From contig JAJYJR010000066.1 in NCBI GenBank assembly GCA_021789355.1, positions 1-15,108 on the forward strand: 15,108 bases of DNA, given 5' to 3'. Below, one piece after another: positions 1-8,333 of this stretch. The stretch's first letter is position 1. Each line of letters opens with the position of its first letter. The stretch is from Chloroflexota bacterium (GTDB lineage: Bacteria > Chloroflexota > Limnocylindria > Limnocylindrales > CSP1-4). Made by a program: the position numbers and the translations under genes. Below the pieces are notes generated by a model. It did no database searches. It saw nothing but the letters and a program-made list of their open reading frames with translations, and was not told the DNA's origin.

Positions 1-4
1 TCTC

Positions 5-161
5 CTTCGTTCAGGTTCAGCGCGGGCTCTTCTCCCGTGGCACGGGCGTCCTCGCCCGTGGCCGCTTGGAGATCTGCCATGCCGGCGGTTCGGCTGGGCT
101 TCCACGGGCGAGGACGCCCGTGCCACAAGAAAATGGGCGCCGGGCACCAACCTGAACGAAG
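5..161. repeat. Nested palindromic repeat element (MITE/REP-like)
   Basis: A perfect 25-bp inverted repeat lies at 37-61 and 102-126, around a 40-base centre. A second perfect 13-bp inverted repeat at 5-17 and 149-161 brackets it. Each 25-bp arm is itself a hairpin: CACGGGCG, a four-base loop (TCCT), then CGCCCGTG at 41-60, and the mirror on the other side. The element therefore shows symmetry at three scales and could extrude as a cruciform or fold as RNA. No transposase is present. I read it as a non-autonomous, dispersed palindromic element; its genome copy number cannot be seen here. Confidence 0.75.
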
Positions 162-220
162 CCGATACCCCTAGTGTAACCTGCCAGAAGTATCCATGCT
201 TCTCACCGCCTGTTCAGAAC

Positions 221-276
221 CGTAGGGGCCGGGCTTGTCCCGGCCCGCCCGGCGGGGGACAAGCCCCCGCCCTACG
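221..276. repeat. Second palindromic intergenic repeat
   Basis: The arms at 221-241 and 256-276 match as an inverted repeat at 18 of 21 positions, with the three mismatches adjacent in mid-arm, around a 14-base GC-rich centre. The arms include CGTAGGG and GGGCTTGTCCC. Repeats of this look, which give spurious peptides resembling GLVPRRAGRDKPGPYG when translated, are scattered in intergenic DNA of many GC-rich bacteria; that comparison is from memory. No coding function is supported. Confidence 0.7.
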
Positions 277-514
277 CTCCCGATTTCGTAGATCTTGGTG
301 GTGGACCCTTCTCGGCGACGGTCTAGCGCCAAGGCGCCCAAGCGCCTCACGCGTTCGCCGAGCGCTTCTTCGCCGGTTCCTCGACCGAGAACACCTGCGC
401 CCGAATCCCCGGCCGGGCGGCGGCATCGACTACCACCGGTCCACTTCGCGAACGAGTCCGCGCGTGGACAGACCCCTCTTTGTCCCCCGATGCGCCGAGC
501 TGACGGGGGGTGTC

Positions 515-519
515 GGGAG
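515..519 (+). promoter_or_regulatory. Ribosome binding site that sets the start of the giant gene
   Basis: GGGAG lies five bases before ATG 525. It favours that ATG over the in-frame GTG at 510, which would add five residues and lacks a well-spaced purine-rich site. The ATG choice also gives a standard signal peptide with charged residues near the N-terminus. Confidence 0.55.
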
Positions 520-524
520 CCTGC

Positions 525-3500
525 ATGTCGCGCCACTGGATGCTCGCGGCCACCGCGCTCGGCCTCGCCCTCGGATGGTTGCCCCGGGTGGCTCGCGCGG
601 ACTGCGGCGGCGTCCCCACCAACGGCTGCTGCGATCAGAACACCCTCGAGTACTGCAAGAGCGACGGCACCGTCGCCAAGGTGAACTGCTCCTCGCTCAA
701 CGGCGACCCGCAAGCGCCGCAGAGCACCTGTCTGTGGAGCTACAACGACACCGCCTACGAGTGCGGCAACCCGAACGACCCGAGCAACTTCACCTCCGTG
801 GATCCGGGCAACTGGCCGGTCCGCTCCGCTCAACCCAAGGCCTGCCCGACGCTCGCCGGCGCGTGCATCCCCGACTGCGCCGGCAAGGACTGCGGCGGCG
901 ACGGCTGCGGCGGGTCCTGCGGCACCTGCCAGACCGGCTACACCTGCGACGGTCCGAGCGGCACCTGCGTCAACAACGCCGACGCCGGCAACTGCCAGGC
1001 CGCGCTCGGCAACTCGGGCTGCTGCGACGGCAACGTCTACAAGGACTGCGCTGCCGACGGCTCGATCTACGCGGTCAACTGCGACGCGTCGGCGTCCAAC
1101 AAGACCTGCGGCCAGTCGTCGTCCTCTTCCGGCGGAGGCGGCCTGCCCGGCGGGGGCGGCCTTCCGGGTACTGGCGGCGGCGGGTGCTACTCGGCTAGCG
1201 ACTTCCCCGCGTCGCTCGCCGCCTGTCCGGCCCAGTGCCAACCGAAGTGCGACGGCACCACCTGCGACAACGGCTGCGGCGGCATCTGCCCCGGCTGCTT
1301 CGGCTGCGACCCCCACATCATGAGCTGCCCCTGCATCGGAAGCTGCGCCGGCAAGCAGTGCGGGAGCGACGGCTGCTGGGACACCTGCGGCACGTGCCCG
1401 CGCGGCCAGCTCTGCGACTCCGCCGGCCATTGCGGCTATCCGCCCTGCACGCCGCAGTGCGACGGCCGGACGTGCGGCCCGAACGGCTGCGGCGGCACCT
1501 GCGGCACCTGCCCGACCGGCGACTACTGCGGCCCCGACGGCGGCTGCCACAAGACCTGCATCCCCGACTGTACCGGCAAGATGTGCGGCGATGACGGCTG
1601 CGGCGGCACCTGCGGCACCTGCCCCGGCTCCGAGACTTGCGACGCCACCACCCACCAGTGCCTCGCCGCCGCCTGCTCCGGCGTCCCCGCGAACGGTTGC
1701 TGCGACGGCTCGATCGAAGTGGCCTGCGACGCCGGCACCGGCAAGGTGGTGGGTCGCACCTGCAACGGATCCGACCCCAGCACGGCCTGCGGCTGGTCCA
1801 AGCCGGCGGGCGGCTACACCTGCGGCGGCGACACCTCCGCGGACCCGACGGGCAAATCGCTTCGCAACTGTCCGGCGGGCCTGTGCATCCCCCAGTGCAC
1901 CCAGAAGGACTGCGGCGACGACGGCTGCGGCGGCACCTGCGGCACCTGCCCCTCCGGCGAGAGCTGCGATTCGACCGGCGTGTGCCGGCCGCCGTGTACT
2001 CCCGACTGCACCGGCAAGGTCTGCGGCGACGACGGCTGCGGCGGCTCCTGCGGCACCTGCGCCTCCGGCCAGACCTGCATGCCCGACGGCCAGTGCCGCA
2101 GCGGCGACCCGTGCGGCGGCGTCCCGACGGCGGGCTGCTGCGACGGGCGGACGCTCGAGAAGTGCGCGGGCCAGGGCGTGGTGACGGTGAGCGACTGCAC
2201 CAACACCGCCGAGGGCTACTGCGGCTGGGACGACAAGGCCCGGGCGTACGACTGCAACGGCGGCTACTCGGATCTCGATACCTCCAAGCCCTTCGCCTGC
2301 CCGGGGGCGCCCGCCTGCACCCCGAATTGTAGCGGCCGGAAGTGCGGCCCCGACGGCTGCGGCGGCACCTGCGGCACCTGCGATGTCGCCCACGCGGAGA
2401 CGTGCGACGACAAGAGCGGCCAGTGCGTCAAGCCCTGCGACGGGGTGCCCACCTACGGCTGCTGCAAAGACGTCGGCTTCGTCGAGACCTGTCCCGGCCT
2501 CGACGCCGGACCGAACGACGCGGTCACCACCGAGTGCCCCACTGACGCCAGAACCGGGCAGTTCTACGAGAGCTGCGGGTGGAGCAACAAGGACCAGCGC
2601 TTCGAGTGCGGCGGGATGGACCAGGCGCCGGCCGACAAGATCGGCCTCTGCCCGCAGCCGACGAAGAAGTGCGACTGCAAGGACCCGCAGTTCGGCTACC
2701 CGTGGACCTGCGGCGACGACGGCTGCGGCGGAAGCTGCGGCACCTGCCCGGCGGAGCAGCAGTGCAACCCCTTCGACCACCAGTGCCAGGCCTGCGACAA
2801 GGAAATCCAGTGCGCGGGAAAGATGTGCGGCCCGGACGGCTGCGGCGGCTCCTGCGGCACCTGTCTCGGCGCCCAGGCCTGCACCCAAGACGGCCAGTGC
2901 AAGGTGGCCGCCTGCGGGGACACCACCCAGACCGGCGCCTGCGACGGCTCGACCCTCAGCTACTGCACCTACTGGGATCTGGAGAGCTTCGATTGCTCGA
3001 GCATCGGCCGCACCTGCGGGTGGGTCGGGTCGGAGCAGCGCTACGGCTGCATCCGCTCCGGCGGCGGGGCGAACACCTGCACCGCCAGCGACTGCGGCGC
3101 CGCCCCATCGAGCTCGCGCGCCTGCCAGTGCGACGCGGCGTGCGTCGACCGCGGCGACTGCTGCGGCGACTTCGAGTCGGTCTGCGCGGAGGCGCTGACC
3201 CAGAATGCCTGTGGAAACGGCACCTGCGAGCCCGAGCTCGGAGAGTCGCACGACACCTGCCCCGCCGATTGTCCGGCGCCGCCGGCGGAGAGCCAGCCGA
3301 ACGATCCGCCGCCCTGGGCATCGCCCTACCACGTGGTGACGGTCGACCAGGGCGAGGCCGACCAGCACGCGACGGTCGACGCCCAGCCGGTGGACGACGT
3401 GCGTCCCGCCGGTCCGCCTTACCCGCTGAACGGCCTCGTCGCCCGGGTGCCCGAGCTGGGCGTGAACCTGGGCGACCCGCAGACCCTGGTGGAAGCGACC

Positions 3501-6500
3501 CACGCCAAGTACACCGGCGGGTACGTGCCGGCGGGCACCACGCTGGGCGCGCCGACGGCCACCACCGACGGCCGCCATGGCGCCGGCATCAGCTTCACCC
3601 AGAGCGACGGCACCTCGAACGAGGGCATGGTGGAGATCGTCCCGCCGGAGCTGCTGCCCGAGCAGCCGAGCTACGGCCGGCACACGCCGGGCGGGGAGAC
3701 GTTGGCGTTCTGGCTCGAGGTGCCGGCGGCGTCGCTCGCGGATACCAACCCCATCGCCTCCACCGAGTCGGGCTACGACTCCTGCGACTGGACCCGGCCG
3801 AAGGACACGGTCGCCACCGTCGCCTGCGGCGGGGCGGACACCATCCAGGCAGTGCAGGCCTACTGGGGCTCGGTCGCCGACCCGCCGCCGCCGGATGGCA
3901 CTTGCAGCACCTACCGCACCCTGAAGCCGACGTACGCGTGCTCCGACCCCTCGGTGCAACAGCAGCTCGAGAAGCTGTGCCATGGGCGGGACACCTGCGC
4001 CGTCGACGCGCTGAAGCTGGGGGCCGACCCGTGTGCCGACAGCTCGGGGGGCAAGCCGAAGGCGACGCTGATGATCCGGGCGCTGTGCGGCGTCCACAAG
4101 CGAGCGCCGGCGACCCTCTCGGTGGAGAGCACCCGCGACGGCCAGCACCTGCTGCTCGACGTCTCGGGCATGCCGAGCCTGGAGACGAAGAGCGTGATCC
4201 AGCCCGATACCTGGACCCACGTGGCGCTCACGTTCGCGCCGCGCGACTCGGGAGAGGGCAGGGTGGCGCTGTACGTGGACGGCGGGCTCGACGTGGCGAA
4301 CGACAACTTCGAGTTCCCCTCCGGTTTCTCCTGGAACCTCGGGGCCGGCTACCTCCCCGGCGCGAACGGCCAAAGGACCGGCACCATCGGCTCCAGCTAC
4401 GCGGACGGGCTGTTCCAGGACCCGCGCAACGTGGCCGGCGTGGGCGAGGTCGACGACATCTTCCTCTACGACCGTCCGCTCACGCTGGACGAGATCGACT
4501 CGGTCCGCGACGCGGCGAAGAAGAGCGTGGTCCGGGTGTGGCCGCAGATCGACGCCACGCGGGTGGTCGAGCGGGGCCTGTGGACGACGGGCGGCACGCC
4601 GAAGCTGGCGCGGCTCGAGGCGCCGCTGCTCATCGATCCGTTCTCGCCGAAGGGCTCGACCAACCGGCTGGCGGCGGACTTCAGCGGCCTCGGCTTCCCG
4701 GCTGGGACGACGTTCTCCGCCTCCGACACCGACGCCGATCTCTCGAAGATGAACGACTTCACCCTCGCCGGCTGGGTCCGCATCCAGAGCCCGGCGGAGG
4801 GCGAGAGCATCGTCACGTTGAAGCAGGGCACATCGACCGAGCTCGAGCTCGAGGTCTTAGGCTGCTCTGGCTCGGGCCTCACCGCGACCCGCGGCACTTC
4901 GACCGCCCCGGTGACGGGCTGCGCCCACGACTTCGCCCCCGGCGAGTGGGCGTTCGTCTCGTACACGCAGCAGGGGTCGACCCAGACCGCGGCGATCGAC
5001 GGGTACCCGACGGCGACCACCGCCGGCTCGACGCCGCTGTTCGGCGGGGCGGCCACCGACCCGCGCACCTTCACCGTCGGCGAGGGCGTCGACCTCGGCT
5101 GGATGGCGCTGTTCGACCGGGCGCTCACCCCCGGTGAGCTGAACGCGGCGCGGGTCACCGGCCCGACGGTGTGGCTCGACGGCGGCGCCTACACCCCGAG
5201 CGGCGCGAGCCCGATGCAGCCGCGCGACCTCTCCGACTTCCACGACGATCCGAACGGCAAGCCGGGGGGCGGGCCGCAGCTCTGGGGAGCCGGCGGCAAG
5301 CCCGTCCAGCCCGCGGACGGCTCCACGTCCCTGGAAAAGGCAACGGCCTACGTCAGCGTCCCCGGCGGCGGGCGGCTCGATCCCTCGCGGCCGTTCACCT
5401 TCGTCGGCAACCTGAACCTGAGCTTCCACCAGATGCGCCAGGGCCAGTCGGGGCAAGTCGTGAGCTGGCCCTTGATCGAAGCGGGCGACTCGAGCCGCGA
5501 GTTGGTCTCGGCGACTCTGGTTTGCCGCGCGGAATGCGACGACTCGAGCAATCCTCCCGGGGGTTCTCAGTGCTCGAACCCGGTCCCGGTCTGCCACGTC
5601 GAGCTGGTGACGACGAGCGGCGGACAGGCGACGAGCTGGCGCACCGAGGACCAGAAGGTGATTGCCGACTCGACGACCCTGACGGTCGGCATCGCCGTCG
5701 ACCCGGCAGCGGCGCCCGTGGTCGCGCTCTACTTCGACAACGCGGACGTCCACCCCGACGACCAGGTGCCGGCGGTGACGAACGTCGGAAGCCCGGGCGC
5801 CCTCGGGTCGCTCGCGAACGTGCCTTCGTCGCTCGAGGGCGCGCAGTTCTTCCTTCCCGGCATCCTCGCCGGCCGGTCGAGCTTCGGTCAGAGCGTCGGT
5901 TACAGCGACCTGCGTTTGTACGACCGGGCGCTGAATCCGGTGGACCTGGTCGTGGCGGTCCGGCGCGACTGCCAGCCCCTGGGCTGCGCGATGTCCGGCC
6001 GGCAGTGTGTGCGAAGCGACTGGAACACCGGGCTCACCCGGACGAGCTGCGGCGCCTGCACCTCGGCGACCAGCACCGAGCTGGGCGGCGAGTGCGTCGA
6101 GAAGAGCGCGTTCGGAGCTGCCTGCGCGGGGCCCTCCGACTGCGGGAGCGGTCTGTGCACGAACGGGGCGTGCGCGGAGAAGACCGACGACGCCACCTGC
6201 GAGGCGAGCTGCCAGAACCTCGGGCGCACCTGCGTCGCCGCCGCGAACGACGGCGGCTGGCAATGCTCGAGCGACTGCCGGAAATTCTACGCGAACTGGA
6301 CCGGCTCGACCTGCGCCTGGTTCCCGACGATCGCGGACGGCGAGTATTGCGGGCCTACCTGGCAGCAGCAGGTGGGCCCGGACGGGAACATCCAGAGCGT
6401 TCAGGTTCCGCAGGGCGACCTCGCCTGCCAGTCGGGGTCGTGCGACACGGTGACCGTGCCGGCCTACGAGGTCGACTCGAACGCCACCTACCAGGTCTAC

Positions 6501-8333
6501 TCGATCGATCAACGCAAGCGGCTCGAGTGCAGCTCGGACGACGGCTGCGCGGTGGCCAAGGACAAGACCAGCACCAGCGAGGCCGATTGCGCCTCGAGCG
6601 ATTCGCACGTCTGCGACGCGAGGCACATGAACCCGGTGGCCCACCTCACGACCGTCCCCGGCGCCGGCACGTACACGAGCTACACCTGCGAAGGCTGCTC
6701 CAAGGAGGAGTTCGGCGGCATCCCCGTCTACAAGCAGGGCTGGACGATGATGTCGCCGCAGGCCTGCCAGCTCGTCTATGCCAACTACTTCTCGCTACTG
6801 AGCCAGGGGAAGGTGAGCGCGGACATCATCCACCAGGAGCCGAGCCTGAAGGTGCTCCGGCAGCTCGTGCTGCTCGACGACCACCCGGACCGGCCGATCA
6901 CGCCCCGCCAGTTCTCCGAGCTCCAACAGGACGGCATCGGACCCGTGCTGCTCGGATGGGAGCGCCTGACGATCCAGCAGCAGGTGCAGTACTGGGGCGG
7001 CACCCCTCCCGTGGGCATCGTCGACCGGGATCAATGGCGCCTGGAGATCGGTGACTGCAACAAGCAGTGGTTCTGGCGCTACACCGATCCGAACATTTCG
7101 ACACTGGCACTGCCCGAGCTCCAGAGCGCGTTCGCCAACCCCGAGCTGAACTCGCCCATCTGCGTGCCCAACAAGTTCCCCGACGGGACGCCCTGCCCGA
7201 CGCCGGGCGTGACGCCGGTGCCCGACCGGGCGCACGCGGGCAACACCTGCGAGAGCGGCTTCTGCGCCGCCGACACCCAGGTCTGCGAGGAGGGCTACGG
7301 CGAGTTCGAGGACGACGAGGGCGGCGACCAGAACAACAGCCAGGGCGGCGGCGGCGGCAACGACCTGGGGCCCATCCAGCTCATCCAGCAGAACCAGACC
7401 GTGATGGACGCGAAGAAGAACGCCAACCAGTCCGGCTCCGACAAGCGCGCCTATTCGATGGGCTCGGACAACGTCTACGCGGTCAGCATCTTCGGGATGC
7501 CGCAACTGGACGTCTTGGACCTCCACACCGCGCTGGCGGCGGACATGGGCCAGGGCGACGCGACCTTCACGCAGAAGGTGCAGATATTCGGGCTGGACAT
7601 CCCGCCCGACCCGCCGAAGGCGTCGAGCTGCGGCGCGGTGGAGTGGAACAACGGCCAGTACACCAAGCCGAGCTGCAACCCGCAGCGCAACTCGAAGGGG
7701 CTCATCGACGCCGGCACGACGGCGACCATCACGATGAGCATCCCGATGCCGGGGCAGGAGTGCGAGACGGTCGAGGGCGCGCCCAAGGGCGCCGCCAAGA
7801 AAGGGCCGTTGTGCTGGGAGAAGACCACCTTCGTCGGGCCGGTGCCGTTCACGGTGAAGGCGTCGGTGGAGCTGGCGGCCAAGCTCGAGTTCGGCGCCAC
7901 GATCGACAGCTCGACGATGGAGCCGGCGCTGAAGGTGGCGCCCGGGGTCGAGGTCGGCCTCGACGTGCGCGGCGGCGTCGGCGGCGAGGTCCTGGGCGTC
8001 GGCATGTTCGCCGGCATCCACGCGGCGATCACCATCGTGTCCATCGCGTTCCCGATCACCTGGACGCTCTCTCTGGCGTCCATCAGCGACTCGAACGGCA
8101 ATGTCATCCCGGACCTCTACCGGCTGAGCTACCAACGCGGGGTCGATCTCGAGCTCACCTACTTGAAGCTCGAGCTCAGCCTGTTCTTTGAAGTCGAGTT
8201 TGGCTTCTTCTCGAAATCGTGGGACTTCGACTTATTCGGGTTCGACGGCATACACCTGGTGCAGAACCTCAGTTCCGACAACCTGTGGCAGAAGAAGATC
8301 GACTTCCAATGGGTCCCGGAGGCAATCCAATGA
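525..8333 (+). CDS. Giant secreted cysteine-rich mosaic protein with LamG-like and lectin-like domains
   Basis: 2602 residues; I recognise the domain style but no named gene. A signal peptide (about 1-25) ends in ARA before Asp-Cys, predicting export. Residues about 26-845 alternate ten 8-cysteine repeats with six modules of the GVPxxGCCDG...CGW type. Residues about 852-887 look like a somatomedin-B domain (CQCDAACVDRGDCC). A CGNGTCE...CPADC motif follows at 896-916, then a Pro-rich linker. Three LamG/concanavalin-like regions lie at about 966-1329, 1339-1542 and 1546-1809, each ending in a strand such as DIFLYDRPLT or MALFDRALTP. A SUEL-lectin-like stretch (about 1084-1188) interrupts the first. 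A cysteine-rich and helical part (1812-2256), an acidic Gly-rich linker (2257-2283) and a beta-rich C-terminus follow. No MYXO-CTERM-like tail is visible. It is first in the operon and overlaps the next start as ATGA. An adhesive or matrix role is inference. Cysteine-repeat proteins of this kind are often mislabelled by automatic pipelines. Confidence 0.9.
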   Translation: MSRHWMLAATALGLALGWLPRVARADCGGVPTNGCCDQNTLEYCKSDGTVAKVNCSSLNGDPQAPQSTCLWSYNDTAYECGNPNDPSNFTSVDPGNWPVRSAQPKACPTLAGACIPDCAGKDCGGDGCGGSCGTCQTGYTCDGPSGTCVNNADAGNCQAALGNSGCCDGNVYKDCAADGSIYAVNCDASASNKTCGQSSSSSGGGGLPGGGGLPGTGGGGCYSASDFPASLAACPAQCQPKCDGTTCDNGCGGICPGCFGCDPHIMSCPCIGSCAGKQCGSDGCWDTCGTCPRGQLCDSAGHCGYPPCTPQCDGRTCGPNGCGGTCGTCPTGDYCGPDGGCHKTCIPDCTGKMCGDDGCGGTCGTCPGSETCDATTHQCLAAACSGVPANGCCDGSIEVACDAGTGKVVGRTCNGSDPSTACGWSKPAGGYTCGGDTSADPTGKSLRNCPAGLCIPQCTQKDCGDDGCGGTCGTCPSGESCDSTGVCRPPCTPDCTGKVCGDDGCGGSCGTCASGQTCMPDGQCRSGDPCGGVPTAGCCDGRTLEKCAGQGVVTVSDCTNTAEGYCGWDDKARAYDCNGGYSDLDTSKPFACPGAPACTPNCSGRKCGPDGCGGTCGTCDVAHAETCDDKSGQCVKPCDGVPTYGCCKDVGFVETCPGLDAGPNDAVTTECPTDARTGQFYESCGWSNKDQRFECGGMDQAPADKIGLCPQPTKKCDCKDPQFGYPWTCGDDGCGGSCGTCPAEQQCNPFDHQCQACDKEIQCAGKMCGPDGCGGSCGTCLGAQACTQDGQCKVAACGDTTQTGACDGSTLSYCTYWDLESFDCSSIGRTCGWVGSEQRYGCIRSGGGANTCTASDCGAAPSSSRACQCDAACVDRGDCCGDFESVCAEALTQNACGNGTCEPELGESHDTCPADCPAPPAESQPNDPPPWASPYHVVTVDQGEADQHATVDAQPVDDVRPAGPPYPLNGLVARVPELGVNLGDPQTLVEATHAKYTGGYVPAGTTLGAPTATTDGRHGAGISFTQSDGTSNEGMVEIVPPELLPEQPSYGRHTPGGETLAFWLEVPAASLADTNPIASTESGYDSCDWTRPKDTVATVACGGADTIQAVQAYWGSVADPPPPDGTCSTYRTLKPTYACSDPSVQQQLEKLCHGRDTCAVDALKLGADPCADSSGGKPKATLMIRALCGVHKRAPATLSVESTRDGQHLLLDVSGMPSLETKSVIQPDTWTHVALTFAPRDSGEGRVALYVDGGLDVANDNFEFPSGFSWNLGAGYLPGANGQRTGTIGSSYADGLFQDPRNVAGVGEVDDIFLYDRPLTLDEIDSVRDAAKKSVVRVWPQIDATRVVERGLWTTGGTPKLARLEAPLLIDPFSPKGSTNRLAADFSGLGFPAGTTFSASDTDADLSKMNDFTLAGWVRIQSPAEGESIVTLKQGTSTELELEVLGCSGSGLTATRGTSTAPVTGCAHDFAPGEWAFVSYTQQGSTQTAAIDGYPTATTAGSTPLFGGAATDPRTFTVGEGVDLGWMALFDRALTPGELNAARVTGPTVWLDGGAYTPSGASPMQPRDLSDFHDDPNGKPGGGPQLWGAGGKPVQPADGSTSLEKATAYVSVPGGGRLDPSRPFTFVGNLNLSFHQMRQGQSGQVVSWPLIEAGDSSRELVSATLVCRAECDDSSNPPGGSQCSNPVPVCHVELVTTSGGQATSWRTEDQKVIADSTTLTVGIAVDPAAAPVVALYFDNADVHPDDQVPAVTNVGSPGALGSLANVPSSLEGAQFFLPGILAGRSSFGQSVGYSDLRLYDRALNPVDLVVAVRRDCQPLGCAMSGRQCVRSDWNTGLTRTSCGACTSATSTELGGECVEKSAFGAACAGPSDCGSGLCTNGACAEKTDDATCEASCQNLGRTCVAAANDGGWQCSSDCRKFYANWTGSTCAWFPTIADGEYCGPTWQQQVGPDGNIQSVQVPQGDLACQSGSCDTVTVPAYEVDSNATYQVYSIDQRKRLECSSDDGCAVAKDKTSTSEADCASSDSHVCDARHMNPVAHLTTVPGAGTYTSYTCEGCSKEEFGGIPVYKQGWTMMSPQACQLVYANYFSLLSQGKVSADIIHQEPSLKVLRQLVLLDDHPDRPITPRQFSELQQDGIGPVLLGWERLTIQQQVQYWGGTPPVGIVDRDQWRLEIGDCNKQWFWRYTDPNISTLALPELQSAFANPELNSPICVPNKFPDGTPCPTPGVTPVPDRAHAGNTCESGFCAADTQVCEEGYGEFEDDEGGDQNNSQGGGGGNDLGPIQLIQQNQTVMDAKKNANQSGSDKRAYSMGSDNVYAVSIFGMPQLDVLDLHTALAADMGQGDATFTQKVQIFGLDIPPDPPKASSCGAVEWNNGQYTKPSCNPQRNSKGLIDAGTTATITMSIPMPGQECETVEGAPKGAAKKGPLCWEKTTFVGPVPFTVKASVELAAKLEFGATIDSSTMEPALKVAPGVEVGLDVRGGVGGEVLGVGMFAGIHAAITIVSIAFPITWTLSLASISDSNGNVIPDLYRLSYQRGVDLELTYLKLELSLFFEVEFGFFSKSWDFDLFGFDGIHLVQNLSSDNLWQKKIDFQWVPEAIQ
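600..3060 (+). repeat. In-gene array of ten 8-cysteine repeats interleaved with six GCCDG modules
   Basis: Type A repeats are about 35 residues with eight cysteines: CxPxCxGKxCG followed by DDGCGGTCGTC and two further cysteines. They start near 864, 1237, 1333, 1446, 1558, 1884, 1996, 2316, 2670 and 2791. The copies at 1237 (CDNGCGGICPGC) and 1333 (DGCWDTCGTC) diverge. Type B modules (GVPxxGCCDG, then CGW and a final YxC) start near 600, 990, 1674, 2109, 2434 and 2910; those at 990 and 2910 are the most altered. A Gly-rich linker lies at about 1131-1187. Even cysteine number plus export suggests disulfide-locked mini-domains rather than metal binding. Repeat cores are almost identical at DNA level. 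Confidence 0.85.

Larger units (their letters stand above)
162..524 (+). other. Intergenic leader upstream of the cysteine-rich operon
   Basis: About 360 bases without a supportable gene. Besides the palindrome at 221-276, it holds the presumed promoter and leader of the downstream operon, but I see no convincing -35/-10 pair. Complementary C and G tracts at 484-488 and 505-510 could pair just upstream of the ribosome binding site. Open frames across this stretch have no protein-like composition. Confidence 0.5.

Noticed and set aside
510..524. GTG 510 as the start of the giant gene
   Set aside because: No well-placed ribosome site; ATG 525 has GGGAG five bases upstream and gives a standard signal peptide.
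600..3060. Metallothionein-like metal-binding array
   Set aside because: Exported protein with an even, regularly spaced eight cysteines per repeat fits disulfides better than thiolate clusters.
171..4373. 1400-codon open frame on the minus strand
   Set aside because: It is antisense to the cysteine-rich gene. TGC- and GGC-rich codons with G/C third positions leave the opposite frame free of stops; its product is low-complexity Ala/Gly/Arg/Val sequence.
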